Numbered from the stretch's first letter, positions 39,029-48,040 are shown. The stretch: 64,000 nucleotides of DNA from Albidovulum sp. (GCA_026989275.1 JALSJQ010000008.1:1-64000), one strand, 5' to 3'. Numbers and translations: made by a program. Notes: generated by a model from the sequence alone, not told the origin.

Positions 39029-41212
39029 TCATTCCCCTTCGAGAGTGAGGAAAGGGGGGCCTTCCGTCACATGGCCGATGACGGCCGCCTCGGGTTCGTG
39101 GCGGCGCAGTGCTTCGAGCAGGGCGTCGGCCTCCGCGGCCGGCACGGCTGCGAGGAGGCCGCCTCCGGTCTGCGGATCGAAGAGAAGATCGGCCACCGGG
39201 CCGGTGCCGAACCGCACGCGGGCAGCGGCGGCCGCGGTGTTGGCCGGCCAGATCGTCGAGCGGATCCCGGCTTCGGCGAGGGCGCGGGCACCGGGCAGGA
39301 GCGGCAGCGCATGCGCGTCGATCACGGCCGCGACGCCCGAGGCATCGAGCATTTCGAGCAGATGACCGGCCAGGCCGAAGCCGGTGACATCGGTCATCGC
39401 GTGGGCATGGCGTGCGAGAAGCCGGCCGGCCCCGATCTGCGGGCGCGCCATCATCGCCCAGGCGGCGGCCGCCTCCTCCCCGCGGGCCTGCCTGCGCATC
39501 TCGGCAGCGAGGATGACGCCGGTGCCGATCGGTCGGGTGAGAACGAGTGCGTCCCCCGGCCGTGCGCCGGCAAGGGTGATCGGCCGTTCCACGAGGCCGG
39601 TAATGGTGAACCCCACCGTCAGCTCATGTCCCATGCTGGTATGGCCGCCGACGATGGCGGCGCCGGCCGCGCCAAACACCCCGGCGGCCGCCGCCATGAT
39701 CTCGCGCAGGGTTTCCGCCTGCATCCGCTCGCTCATGCGCGGCAGGATGATCTGGGCGAGGGCGGCCTGCGGGGCAGCGCCCATGGCCAGCACGTCGCCC
39801 AGCGCATGGACGGCGGCGATCCTTGCCATCAGCCACGGATCATCGACGACGGCGCGCAGATGGTCGGTCGTCACCACCTGCCGCGTGTTGCCACAGGCCA
39901 GAATGGCGGCATCGTCGCCGGCACCGGCGAGAATGTCGGGTCGCCGGGGCGCGGCGAGATCGGCCAGCACCCGGCCGAGCGCTCCGGGGCCGACCTTGGC
40001 ACCGCAGCCGCCGCACAGGGGAGCCTCTCCGAGTGCCGCGTCGAGGGCCCGGGGCCGCTCGGGCGGCAGGCGCGGCGGGGCCATCTCCGGCAACTCGACG
40101 AACATGCGCATGAAGCGCCGGTCGATGCGGTCCTTCCAGTGCCAGAGCCATGCCCCGTCGAGCGGCAGGTTCCACTTGTCGGCCACCGCTCCCTTGCCGC
40201 CGGTAGAGATCAGCTTGAGGAAGTCGCGCTGCGGCCGGTAGCGCCTGAGCCGCCGGCCTGCCAGCGCGGCGCGAAGATTGTGGTGGAGAATCGGGGCCTC
40301 GCGGACGGCGAAGACCCCGGCCTTGGGGCGGGGTGCATGGTCGAGATGGGCGATGTCCCCGGCGGCAAAGACGGACGGGTCGGAAATGCTCTGCAGCGTC
40401 GGGCCGACCCGGATGAAACCCTCGTGCAGCGCAAGCCCGGTCTCGGTCAGCCAGGGCTGAGGCTGCGCTCCGGCGGCGCCGACGACGAGGTCGGCGGCGA
40501 GGTGACGCCCGTCTGCGAGGTGCACCCGGTCGGCAGCGACCCGCGCCACGGCGGCATCGGCGATGATGCTGATTCCGGCGCGGCGGAGGTGGCGCCGCAG
40601 CGCGGCGCGGGTGCCTCGGCCGAGCGTCGGCAGGATGTCGGGGCCGGCCTCGATGATGGTGATGTCGGGCGTGGCGCCGGCGTTCCGCAACCGATGTTCC
40701 ATCGCCAGCGCCAGCTCGACACCCGCCACGCCGCCGCCGATCACCACGATCTTCGCCGTCCGCCCTCGGGAACGCGTGACGAAGGCATCCCACCGGCGGG
40801 CGAAGTCGTGCAGCGGCTTTGCCGGCAGGGCATGGGCGGCGAAACCCGGGATGTCGGGCAGATCGGTGGTGATGCCGATGTCGATCGAGACGAGATCGTA
40901 GGCGACGGGCGGCCTGTTCGCGAGAAGCACATGCCGCTTCCGGCGGTCGAGTCCCACGGCACGATCGAGCACGAGCCGCGCCCCGGCATGGCGCGCGAGG
41001 CGCACGAGGTCGATGTCGAGCTCCTCGAGCCGGTAATGGCCGGCGACGAAACCGGGCAGCATGCCCGAATAGGGGGCGGTTGGTTCGGGATTGATCAGGG
41101 TGAGCCGCACCCCGGGCATCGGCTTCATGGCCCATGCAAGGAGGGTGAGGGCGTGGGTATGGCCGCCGCCGACGAGGACGACATCGTTGACGAGGGGCAG
41201 GGGGGTGTCCAT
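39029..41212 (-). CDS. selD: Flavoprotein (NDH-2-like)-selenophosphate synthetase fusion
   Basis: 727 residues. Residues 1 to about 375 form an FAD/NAD(P)-binding oxidoreductase like type II NADH dehydrogenases (VVLVGGGHTHALTLL, IVVIGGGVAGVELALA, FAAGDIAHLDHAPRPKAGVFA). From about 395 the chain is SelD, which makes selenophosphate from selenide and ATP: LCGGCGAKVGP holds Cys403 and Lys406, the catalytic pair (Cys17/Lys20 in E. coli); AGAGDDAAI and TDVTGFGLAGHLLEML follow. The active residue is Cys, not selenocysteine. The flavoprotein part may supply or hold reduced selenium. Start at ATG 41212; GTG 41242 is also possible. Works with SelU (8767-9837). Confidence 0.93.
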   Translation of the reverse strand: MDTPLPLVNDVVLVGGGHTHALTLLAWAMKPMPGVRLTLINPEPTAPYSGMLPGFVAGHYRLEELDIDLVRLARHAGARLVLDRAVGLDRRKRHVLLANRPPVAYDLVSIDIGITTDLPDIPGFAAHALPAKPLHDFARRWDAFVTRSRGRTAKIVVIGGGVAGVELALAMEHRLRNAGATPDITIIEAGPDILPTLGRGTRAALRRHLRRAGISIIADAAVARVAADRVHLADGRHLAADLVVGAAGAQPQPWLTETGLALHEGFIRVGPTLQSISDPSVFAAGDIAHLDHAPRPKAGVFAVREAPILHHNLRAALAGRRLRRYRPQRDFLKLISTGGKGAVADKWNLPLDGAWLWHWKDRIDRRFMRMFVELPEMAPPRLPPERPRALDAALGEAPLCGGCGAKVGPGALGRVLADLAAPRRPDILAGAGDDAAILACGNTRQVVTTDHLRAVVDDPWLMARIAAVHALGDVLAMGAAPQAALAQIILPRMSERMQAETLREIMAAAAGVFGAAGAAIVGGHTSMGHELTVGFTITGLVERPITLAGARPGDALVLTRPIGTGVILAAEMRRQARGEEAAAAWAMMARPQIGAGRLLARHAHAMTDVTGFGLAGHLLEMLDASGVAAVIDAHALPLLPGARALAEAGIRSTIWPANTAAAAARVRFGTGPVADLLFDPQTGGGLLAAVPAAEADALLEALRRHEPEAAVIGHVTEGPPFLTLEGE

Positions 41213-41486
41213 CGGAACTCGCTGGCCGGGAAGACGAATCACCCTGAACTTACGCGCATCGCCCGCTCCTTGCGAGAGGATGGTGACGCGATCGGGGGAA
41301 TTGCGGGCGGGCTTGTCCCGTCGCCTCGAGAGCGCGGACAGCCGGATCGGGCCGCGAGGGTGCGGGAGAGCGGGCGCTCTTCCCGTCTGTCTTCCCGCGC
41401 TCGCGGGGTTCTGGTTCGCTTTTCCGGGCGCGGCCGCTCCGACCGGCGGACTTGTGGCGCTGCAGGGGGAGGGCTATGTGCGGGGC
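41213..41486. other. Divergent gap between selD and the S49 peptidase gene
   Basis: 274 bases that must contain both promoters. No gene and no clear operator or riboswitch is seen. Confidence 0.45.
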
Positions 41487-42296
41487 ATGAACCTGCCGAA
41501 CCTGATCCCTTTCCGGCGGCCGCGCGTTCCGGTCGTTCGCATGGAAGGCGTGATCGCCGCGGGTGGCCGCATGGCTGCCGGCGGTCGGATCAGCGACGCC
41601 GCCTTCGCACCGGTTCTCGAGCGGGCCTTCTGCCGCGGCCGGCCCGTGGCGGTGGCGCTGGCGATCAACTCTCCCGGCGGCTCGCCGGCCCAGTCCGCGC
41701 TCCTGGCCGCCCGGATACGCCGCCTTGCCGACCGGACCAAGGTGCCGGTCTTCGCCTTCGTCGAGGATGTGGCGGCCTCGGGTGGCTATTGGCTGGCCTG
41801 CGCCGCCGACGAGATCTTCGCCGATGCCACCTCGATCGTCGGCTCGATCGGCGTCATCCACGCCTCTTTCGGCCTGCATGACTTCATCACCCGTCACGGC
41901 ATCGAGCGGCGGGTCTATACGGCCGGGGAAAAGAAGGGTTTCATGGATCCTTTCCTGCCGGTCCGCAGGGAGGACGAGGTGCGGCTCCGGCGGATCGAGA
42001 GCGAACTCCACGCCCGTTTCATCGCCCATGTGAAGAGCCGCCGAGGTTCGCGCCTGGCGCAGGAGGAGGACATCTTCTCGGGCGATTTCTGGCTGGGCGA
42101 GGCCGCTCTCGGGAAGGGGCTGATCGACGGCATCGGCCATCTCGAGCCGGTGATGCGCGAGCGCTTCGGCGAGAAGCTGCGCTTTGTGCCTTTTGGCCCC
42201 CGCCGTTCCCTGCTACAACGTCTGCGCCCCGGCATCGCCGAGGAAACGGCCTCCGTCTTCGAGGCGCGGCAATGGTGGGCGCGATACGGGCTGTGA
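41487..42296 (+). CDS. S49-family serine peptidase (SppA/SohB-like)
   Basis: 269-residue short-form signal-peptide-peptidase homologue. Blocks: VVRMEGVIAAGG, LAINSPGGSPAQSALL, FVEDVAASGGYWLACAADEI with nucleophile Ser98, and VGSIGVI. Lys150 in AGEKKGFMDPF is 52 residues after the Ser, the same spacing as Ser147/Lys199 of Bacillus SppA, giving a Ser-Lys dyad. No clear membrane anchor at the N-terminus. It is followed 14 bases later by a small membrane protein gene. Confidence 0.88.
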   Translation: MNLPNLIPFRRPRVPVVRMEGVIAAGGRMAAGGRISDAAFAPVLERAFCRGRPVAVALAINSPGGSPAQSALLAARIRRLADRTKVPVFAFVEDVAASGGYWLACAADEIFADATSIVGSIGVIHASFGLHDFITRHGIERRVYTAGEKKGFMDPFLPVRREDEVRLRRIESELHARFIAHVKSRRGSRLAQEEDIFSGDFWLGEAALGKGLIDGIGHLEPVMRERFGEKLRFVPFGPRRSLLQRLRPGIAEETASVFEARQWWARYGL

Positions 42297-42310
42297 CCGG
42301 GGGCTCCGAC

Positions 42311-42505
42311 ATGATGAAGGTTGTATCCCTCTTTCTCGTGGTCATGGCCGTGCTCGCCCTCTTCGGCCGGCTCAGGGTGCCGAAGGTGGGGGCACGGAAG
42401 AAACCGAAGGCCATCGACACGCGCAAATGCCCCGAATGCGGAGCCTTCATCGTCGGCAAGGGGCCCTGCCCCTGCACCAGCAGGGATGACGGCAAGGGCG
42501 GTTGA
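42311..42505 (+). CDS. Small membrane protein with a Cys4 zinc-ribbon-like tail
   Basis: 64 residues: one membrane helix (VVSLFLVVMAVLALFG) and a basic linker, then KCPECGAFIVGKGPCPC, whose Cys pairs look like a zinc knuckle. Two adjacent ATGs (42311, 42314) are possible starts. It follows the S49 peptidase by 14 bases and may be co-transcribed with it. Similar short proteins occur in Rhodobacterales without a known role. Confidence 0.7.
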   Translation: MMKVVSLFLVVMAVLALFGRLRVPKVGARKKPKAIDTRKCPECGAFIVGKGPCPCTSRDDGKGG

Positions 42506-42562
42506 CGCTCCGGATCATCCCGCCTTCGCCTTCTCTCCGAACCTGTCGATGCGAGGATGCCC

Positions 42563-43537
42563 ATGCTTGCAGCCCTTCTGATGACGCTGGCCGGCCTCGC
42601 GCTTCTGGTCCTTGCCGGGGATGCGCTCGTGCGCGGAGCGGTCAACCTGGCGCTCAGGGCAGGGGTGCCGGCGCTTCTCGTCAGCCTGACGATCGTGGCT
42701 TTCGGCACCTCGGCTCCCGAGCTGCTCGTGGTCATCAAGGCAGCGGCCGAGGGCTATCCGGGCGTGGCGATCGGCAATATCGTCGGCTCCAACATCGCCA
42801 ACATCCTGCTGGTGGTGGGTGTGCCGGCGCTCATCTCCGGCATCGTGATGGACGGGGAGAGTGCCTTCAGGAACTACGTCTTCATGATGGGCGCCAGCAT
42901 CGCCTTCATCGCCCTTGCCTGGCTCGGGCCGCTGGACATCCCCCACGGGGTGGTGCTGCTTGCCCTTCTCGGGCTGATGCTGTTCGATGCCTGGCGCTCC
43001 GCCCGGCGCCATCGCCGGGCGCACAAGGCGGCGCGCGCGGCGCAGGCGGCGGCCGCGGCAGAGGCGGGCGAGATCGAGGAGGTCGATCCGGGCCTGCCGG
43101 GCTGGAAGATCGCCCTTCTGCTCGTGATCGGGATCATCGGGTTGCCGCTTGGGGCGGATCTGCTCGTGAAAGGGGCGGTGGATCTTGCCGAGGATCTCGG
43201 CGTTTCCGACACGGTCATCGGCCTGACGGTGGTGGCCGTCGGCACCTCGCTGCCCGAGCTGGCAACCACCGTGGCCGCGGCGCTGCGCCGTCATACCGAC
43301 GTGATCCTCGGGAACGTGCTTGGCTCCAACGCCTTCAACCTTCTGGCGATCATGGGCCTCGGCAGCCTGTTCGGGCCGCTCGAGATGCCGCGACGGGTCC
43401 TCGACTTTGATCTGTGGGTGATGCTGGGCACGGCGCTTCTGCTTGCGCCGTTCATCATCTTGAGGTTGAATATCTCCCGTGCCGTCGGCGCCATCATGCT
43501 GGCGCTCTATGCACTCTATGTGGCGCAGCTGGTCTGA
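42563..43537 (+). CDS. Sodium/calcium exchanger family protein (CaCA)
   Basis: 324-residue membrane antiporter of the YrbG type. Both alpha repeats are visible: TIVAFGTSAPELLVVI with GNIVGSNIANILLVVG, and TVVAVGTSLPELATTV with GNVLGSNAFNLLAIMG; their Glu and Asn residues bind the cations. A charged loop rich in Ala and Arg lies between. ATG 42563 is preferred because AGG lies 7 bases upstream; ATG 42557 abuts it. Confidence 0.88.
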   Translation: MLAALLMTLAGLALLVLAGDALVRGAVNLALRAGVPALLVSLTIVAFGTSAPELLVVIKAAAEGYPGVAIGNIVGSNIANILLVVGVPALISGIVMDGESAFRNYVFMMGASIAFIALAWLGPLDIPHGVVLLALLGLMLFDAWRSARRHRRAHKAARAAQAAAAAEAGEIEEVDPGLPGWKIALLLVIGIIGLPLGADLLVKGAVDLAEDLGVSDTVIGLTVVAVGTSLPELATTVAAALRRHTDVILGNVLGSNAFNLLAIMGLGSLFGPLEMPRRVLDFDLWVMLGTALLLAPFIILRLNISRAVGAIMLALYALYVAQLV

Positions 43538-43552
43538 TCTGAGGAGGCGGGG

Positions 43553-44338
43553 ATGCGGCAGGGCCGGGCATTGGTGACCGGAGCGGCGCGGCGCATCGGC
43601 CGGGCCATGGCTCTCGGTCTTGCCCGGCGCGGTCTCGACGTGGCGGTGCATTATCATGGCTCGCAAGCGGCGGTCCGCGAGGTGGTGGCCGAGATCGAGG
43701 CCATGGGGCGGCGGGCGGTGGCTCTCGGGGCCGATCTCCTCGACGAGGCAGAGGTCGAGCGCCTCGTGCCGCGGGCCGTTGCGGCGCTCGGCGGGCCGCT
43801 GTCGGTTCTCGTCAACAACGCCTCGATCTTCGAGCATGACCGGATCGAGACCACCAGCCGCGAAAGCTGGGACCGGCACATGGAATCCAATCTCCGGGCG
43901 CCGGTGGTTCTGACACGCCATTTCGCGGCCGGGGCGCCCGAACCGTTGACCGATGCCGCGGGCGAGCCGGTGGCGCAGGCGGTGATCGTCAACATGGTCG
44001 ATCAGAGGGTCCGCAAGCTCACCCCCGAATTCGTGAGCTACGCCCTTGCCAAGTCGGCGCTGTGGACCTTCACGCGCATCGCGGCCATGGGGCTTGCCCC
44101 GAAGATCCGGGTCAATGCCATCGGCCCCGGTCCGACATTGCAGGGCCCGCGGCAGAGCGCCGAACATTTCGCCCGTCAGCGGGCCGCCACCGTGCTGGGG
44201 CGCGGGTCCGACCCCGAGGATATCGTGCGCGCGCTCGACTTCATTCTCGACACCCCGTCCTTCACCGGCCAGCTCCTGTGCATCGACGGCGGCCAGCACC
44301 TGGGATGGCAGACGCCGGACGTGATGATTCGCGAATGA
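43553..44338 (+). CDS. FolM/PTR1-like short-chain reductase
   Basis: 261-residue SDR with an NADP-type glycine motif TGAARRIGRAMA, as in pteridine reductases and FolM dihydromonapterin reductase. The catalytic Ser of ordinary SDRs is replaced by Asp in VNMVDQRV, followed by YALAK; Asp-Tyr-Lys is the PTR1 arrangement. The end is LLCIDGGQHLGW. A reduced-pterin role is the best guess. GAGGAGGCGGGG precedes the ATG; the gene begins 15 bases after the CaCA stop. Confidence 0.78.
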   Translation: MRQGRALVTGAARRIGRAMALGLARRGLDVAVHYHGSQAAVREVVAEIEAMGRRAVALGADLLDEAEVERLVPRAVAALGGPLSVLVNNASIFEHDRIETTSRESWDRHMESNLRAPVVLTRHFAAGAPEPLTDAAGEPVAQAVIVNMVDQRVRKLTPEFVSYALAKSALWTFTRIAAMGLAPKIRVNAIGPGPTLQGPRQSAEHFARQRAATVLGRGSDPEDIVRALDFILDTPSFTGQLLCIDGGQHLGWQTPDVMIRE

Positions 44339-44367
44339 GGCCGGCCGAGGGAGAGCCGAGGCGAAAT

Positions 44368-44564
44368 TTGTCCACCAGCATTCGGCGGGCGGTCACGAAG
44401 TCGTCAAATCCTTGCGATCAGGGAATTTTCTTCCGCGCTGGAATGTTTTATCCATTTCCGTCAATGGGTTGCATGATGAGCAACCATATTGGGGATTTGT
44501 TAACCCTTTGATCTTCCGTCGAGTTGCCTCAATGTTCGCGATTCTGCCCACAAGGTTATCCACA
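44368..44564. promoter_or_regulatory. AT-rich uvrC upstream region with DnaA-box-like sites
   Basis: A perfect DnaA box TTATCCACA at 44556-44564, TTATCCATT at 44448-44456 and TTGTCCACC at 44368-44376, in the most AT-rich stretch nearby (for example GGGGATTTGTTAACCCTTTG at 44491-44510). It may mark DnaA control of uvrC. Three sites, two imperfect, are too few to claim a replication origin. Confidence 0.45.
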
Positions 44565-44610
44565 GGCTGACGCCGGGTGCGATCGCGTGACGCAGGGGGA
44601 AGGGCCGCAC

Positions 44611-46560
44611 ATGCAGGACGAAGCGGAGAAGCGGGCAGGAGAGGCTTCCGCCATCGAAGCGGAGGCGACGGCCGAGGGGGCTCCCGAAGGCGCCGTCACC
44701 CGTGCGGCGGGGCCGGACGGCCGCCCGTTCACGGGGCATGCCCTTATCCGCCATCTTCTGCCGACCCTGCCCCATCGGCCCGGCGTCTATCGCATGCTCG
44801 ACGAGAAAGGGGCGGTGCTCTATGTCGGCAAGGCCCGCGATCTGCGCAAGCGGGTGGCGAGCTATGCCCGGCCCACGGGGCATGGCGAGCGTATCCGCCG
44901 CATGATCGCCGCCACCCACGGCATGATGTTCCTCACCACCGGGACCGAGGCCGAGGCGCTCCTTCTCGAGCAGAGCCTCATCAAGCAGCTCAAGCCGCGC
45001 TTCAACGTGCTTCTGCGGGACGACAAGAGCTTTCCCGAGATCCTCGTCACCCGCGACCACCCCTTCCCGCGGATCGTCAAGCACCGGGGCAAGCGGCGGG
45101 TGAAGGGACATTATTTCGGCCCGTTCGCCTCGGCGGCGGCGGTCAACCGCACCCTCAACCAGCTGCAGAAGATGTTTCTCTTGCGCAACTGCACCGATGC
45201 GGTGTTCGAGGGGCGGACACGGCCCTGCCTGCTCTACCAGATCCGCCGCTGCGCCGGCCCCTGCGCCGGCAAGGTGAGCGAGGCGGAATATGCCGGCCTC
45301 GTGGCCGATGCCGAGAAATTCCTCTCCGGCCGCTCCCACGAGTTGCAGGCGCGACTCGCGCGCGAGATGGAGGCGGCGGCGGCGCGGCTCGATTACGAGC
45401 GGGCCGCCGTGCTTCGCGACCGTATCCGCGCGCTGAGCGAGGTGCAGGCGACCCAGATCGTCAACCCGCGGGGCATCGCCGAGGCCGATGTCGTGGCGCT
45501 TGCTCTAGAGGGAGGCGAGGCCTGTGTGCAGGTCTTCTTCATCCGCGGCGGTCAGAACTGGGGCAACCGCGCCTTCTTTCCCCGCACCGGCGCCGGTGCG
45601 GGCGCCGCCGAGATCCTCGAGGCCTTCCTTGCCCAGTTCTACGGCCGTCGGCCGCCCCCGCGGGAGATCATCCTGTCCGACGCGGTGGCAAATCCCGACC
45701 TTCTGGCCGAGCTTCTTGCCGCTCGGCGCGAAGGACGGGTGCGGCTGACCGTGCCCCGCCGCGGGGTGCGGGCCGATCTCGTCGCCGCGGCACTCCGCAA
45801 TGCCCGCGAGGCGCTGGCGCGCAGGCAGGCGGAAACGGCAAGCCAGGTGCGGCTTCTGGAACGTCTTTCCCGGATCTTCGAGCTGCCGGCGCCGCCCGAG
45901 CGGATCGAAGTCTATGACAACTCCCACATCCAGGGCGCCCATGCCGTCGGGGCGATGATCGTCGCCGGCCCGGAAGGGTTCATCCGGTCGGCCTATCGCC
46001 GCTTCAATATCCGGGCTGCCTCGGGGGACGACGATTTCGCCATGATGCGCGAAGTGCTGACGCGCCGCTTCTCCCGTCTGGTGCGGGAGGATCCGCGGCG
46101 CGAAGGCGGGAACTGGCCCGATCTTCTCCTGATTGACGGCGGCAAGGGGCAGCTTTCCGCCGCCCGCGAGGCGCTGGCCGGCCTCGGGATCGACGATCTG
46201 CCGCTCGTGGCCGTGGCCAAGGGCGAGGCGCGCGATGCGGGGCGCGAGATCTTCCATCGTCCCGGCCGTCCGCCGCTGGCGCTGCGCCATGACGAACCGG
46301 CCCTCCATTTCATCCAGCGACTGCGCGACGAGGCCCATCGCTTTGCCATCGGCAGCCACCGCAGGAAGCGGGCCGGGGCGCTGGGGCGCAGCCCGCTCGA
46401 CGAGATCCCGGGTGTCGGTCCGGCACGCAAGCGGGCGCTTCTGGCCCATTTCGGCTCGGCGAAGGCGGTGGCCGATGCTCCGCTTGCCGATCTGAAGGTG
46501 GTGAAGGGGATCTCGCGCCAGCTCGCCGAAACCATTTACGCCCACTTCCATGACGAATGA
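44611..46560 (+). CDS. uvrC: Excinuclease ABC subunit C
   Basis: UvrC makes both incisions in nucleotide excision repair. The 649-residue product has the GIY-YIG domain (RPGVYRMLDEKGAVLYVGKARDLRKRV), the Cys cluster CLLYQIRRCAGPCAG, the UVR motif (AARLDYERAAVLRDRIRAL), the RNase H-like endonuclease domain (EVYDNSHIQG, LLLIDGGKGQL) and C-terminal helix-hairpin-helix motifs (IPGVGPARKRALLAHFGS). About 45 N-terminal residues before the nuclease are extra. ATG 44611 follows AGGGGGAAGGG. Confidence 0.97.
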   Translation: MQDEAEKRAGEASAIEAEATAEGAPEGAVTRAAGPDGRPFTGHALIRHLLPTLPHRPGVYRMLDEKGAVLYVGKARDLRKRVASYARPTGHGERIRRMIAATHGMMFLTTGTEAEALLLEQSLIKQLKPRFNVLLRDDKSFPEILVTRDHPFPRIVKHRGKRRVKGHYFGPFASAAAVNRTLNQLQKMFLLRNCTDAVFEGRTRPCLLYQIRRCAGPCAGKVSEAEYAGLVADAEKFLSGRSHELQARLAREMEAAAARLDYERAAVLRDRIRALSEVQATQIVNPRGIAEADVVALALEGGEACVQVFFIRGGQNWGNRAFFPRTGAGAGAAEILEAFLAQFYGRRPPPREIILSDAVANPDLLAELLAARREGRVRLTVPRRGVRADLVAAALRNAREALARRQAETASQVRLLERLSRIFELPAPPERIEVYDNSHIQGAHAVGAMIVAGPEGFIRSAYRRFNIRAASGDDDFAMMREVLTRRFSRLVREDPRREGGNWPDLLLIDGGKGQLSAAREALAGLGIDDLPLVAVAKGEARDAGREIFHRPGRPPLALRHDEPALHFIQRLRDEAHRFAIGSHRRKRAGALGRSPLDEIPGVGPARKRALLAHFGSAKAVADAPLADLKVVKGISRQLAETIYAHFHDE

Positions 46561-46640
46561 TCCGTGCCCGTGACGAAGGGCGGCGGGGCGGCATGCGCTT
46601 TCGTCTGGAAATGGGAGGCGGATCGGGGCTAGATGCCCTC

Positions 46641-47315
46641 ATGCGATGGACCTTGCCGAACACCCTGACCGTCGGCCGGCTGGTGGCCGCGCCCGCCATT
46701 CCGGTGGTCTTCCTCTATTTCGCCCGTCCCTGGGCGGACTGGTTCGCCATCGTCCTGTTCGTGCTTGCGGCCCTTACCGACTGGCTCGACGGCTGGCTGG
46801 CCCGCCGCTGGCGGCAGGAGAGCAATTTCGGCCGCATGCTCGACCCGATCGCCGACAAGGCGATGGTGTTGATGGCGATGATGGTGCTGGTGGCGCTGTG
46901 GGATCTCGACCCGCTCGTCGTCCTGCCGGCCACGGCCATCATCTTTCGCGAAGTGTTCGTCTCGGGGCTGCGGGAGTTCCTCGGCGACCGGGCCGCGGCC
47001 CTGCGGGTGACGCGGCTTGCCAAGTGGAAAACCACGGTGCAGATGCTGGCGATCGCCCTTCTCTTCTCGCAGGGGCTCTTCAGCCATTATCTGGTGACCG
47101 GGATGTATGGCATGGACAAGCCGCTCGTCGAGGCCATTCTCGGGGGGCGCGAGGAGGATCTGTTCGGCCTGCGCTGGAAATACTGGGGCACGCTTGCTAC
47201 CTATTGGGGCGGGCTCGGGGCGATGTGGATCGCCGCCCTGCTGACGCTCGTGACGGGGGCGGAATATCTCTCCAAGGCCATGCCCCACCTGAAGGACGGG
47301 AGAGGACCGGAATGA
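46641..47315 (+). CDS. pgsA: CDP-diacylglycerol-glycerol-3-phosphate 3-phosphatidyltransferase
   Basis: Makes phosphatidylglycerol-phosphate. The 224-residue membrane enzyme starts MRWTLPNTLTVGRLVAAPAIP and carries the CDP-alcohol phosphotransferase signature DGWLARRWRQESNFGRMLDP with the following IADK. The start is uncertain: 46641 matches the family, but ATGs at 46557 (overlapping the uvrC stop), 46593 and 46611 are in frame. It overlaps moaD by 4 bases. Confidence 0.92.
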   Translation: MRWTLPNTLTVGRLVAAPAIPVVFLYFARPWADWFAIVLFVLAALTDWLDGWLARRWRQESNFGRMLDPIADKAMVLMAMMVLVALWDLDPLVVLPATAIIFREVFVSGLREFLGDRAAALRVTRLAKWKTTVQMLAIALLFSQGLFSHYLVTGMYGMDKPLVEAILGGREEDLFGLRWKYWGTLATYWGGLGAMWIAALLTLVTGAEYLSKAMPHLKDGRGPE

Positions 47316-47563
47316 TCGACGTTCTCTATTTCGCCTGGGTGCGGGAGCGTATCGGGGTGCCGCGCGAACAGGTGGAGACACAGGCGCGCACCGTGGCCGA
47401 GCTCGTCGAGGAGCTGAAGGGCCGAGAGGCGCGCTATGCGGCGGCCTTCGCCGACGTTTCGGCACTGCGGGCGGCGGTGGATCAGGATCTGGTTGACGAC
47501 TTCTCCGCCTCGATCGAGGGGGCGCGCGAGGTTGCCTTCTTCCCGCCGATGACGGGGGGCTGA
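47312..47563 (+). CDS. moaD: Molybdopterin synthase sulfur carrier subunit
   Basis: Small ubiquitin-like subunit whose C-terminal Gly-Gly is thiocarboxylated to donate sulfur to molybdopterin. The 83-residue product begins MIDVLYFAWVRERIGV and ends FFPPMTGG. Its ATG overlaps the pgsA stop, and moaE follows directly. Confidence 0.95.
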   Translation: MIDVLYFAWVRERIGVPREQVETQARTVAELVEELKGREARYAAAFADVSALRAAVDQDLVDDFSASIEGAREVAFFPPMTGG

Positions 47564-47587
47564 GCCATGGACGGCGGAGGAGAGGGC

Positions 47588-48040
47588 ATGTCCGCAGGGC
47601 GCGTGATCGTGCAGGAGGCGCCTTTCGAGCCGGCCGACGTGCTGCGCGACTTCGCCCGCGGCCGCGGCGATGTCGGCGCCGTCGTCAGCTTCACCGGGCT
47701 TGTGCGCGATGCCGATGCCGGCCCGCTCGTCACCATGCAGATCGAGCATTATCCGGGCATGACGGAAAGGGCGATCGGCCGGATGGTCGAGACGGCGATC
47801 CGGCGCTGGTCGCTGGCCGACTGCCTCGTGATCCATCGCCATGGCGAGATGCGCAAGGGCGAGGTCATCATGATGGTCGCGACGGCAGCGCGCCACCGGG
47901 CCGACGCCTTCGCCGCGGCGGAGTTCCTGATGGACTATCTCAAGTCCCGTGCCCCGTTCTGGAAGAAGGAGCTGACCGAAGACGGGGCCGAATGGGTGGC
48001 GGCGAAGGAAGCGGACGAAGAAGCGCTGCGCCGCTGGTGA
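47588..48040 (+). CDS. moaE: Molybdopterin synthase catalytic subunit
   Basis: Large subunit of molybdopterin synthase. 150 residues with DVGAVVSFTGLVRDAD, LVTMQIEHYPGMTE, VIHRHGEMRKGE and the Lys-containing KSRAPFWKKE near the end. The start at 47588 has GGAGGAGAGGGC upstream and is preferred to ATG 47567, which adds seven residues that encode this ribosome site. Last gene of uvrC-pgsA-moaD-moaE. Confidence 0.93.
   Translation: MSAGRVIVQEAPFEPADVLRDFARGRGDVGAVVSFTGLVRDADAGPLVTMQIEHYPGMTERAIGRMVETAIRRWSLADCLVIHRHGEMRKGEVIMMVATAARHRADAFAAAEFLMDYLKSRAPFWKKELTEDGAEWVAAKEADEEALRRW

Noticed and set aside
44339-44610. Replication origin
   Set aside because: Only one perfect DnaA box and two weak ones; no clustered 13-mers and no hemE, dnaA, parAB or gidAB neighbours.
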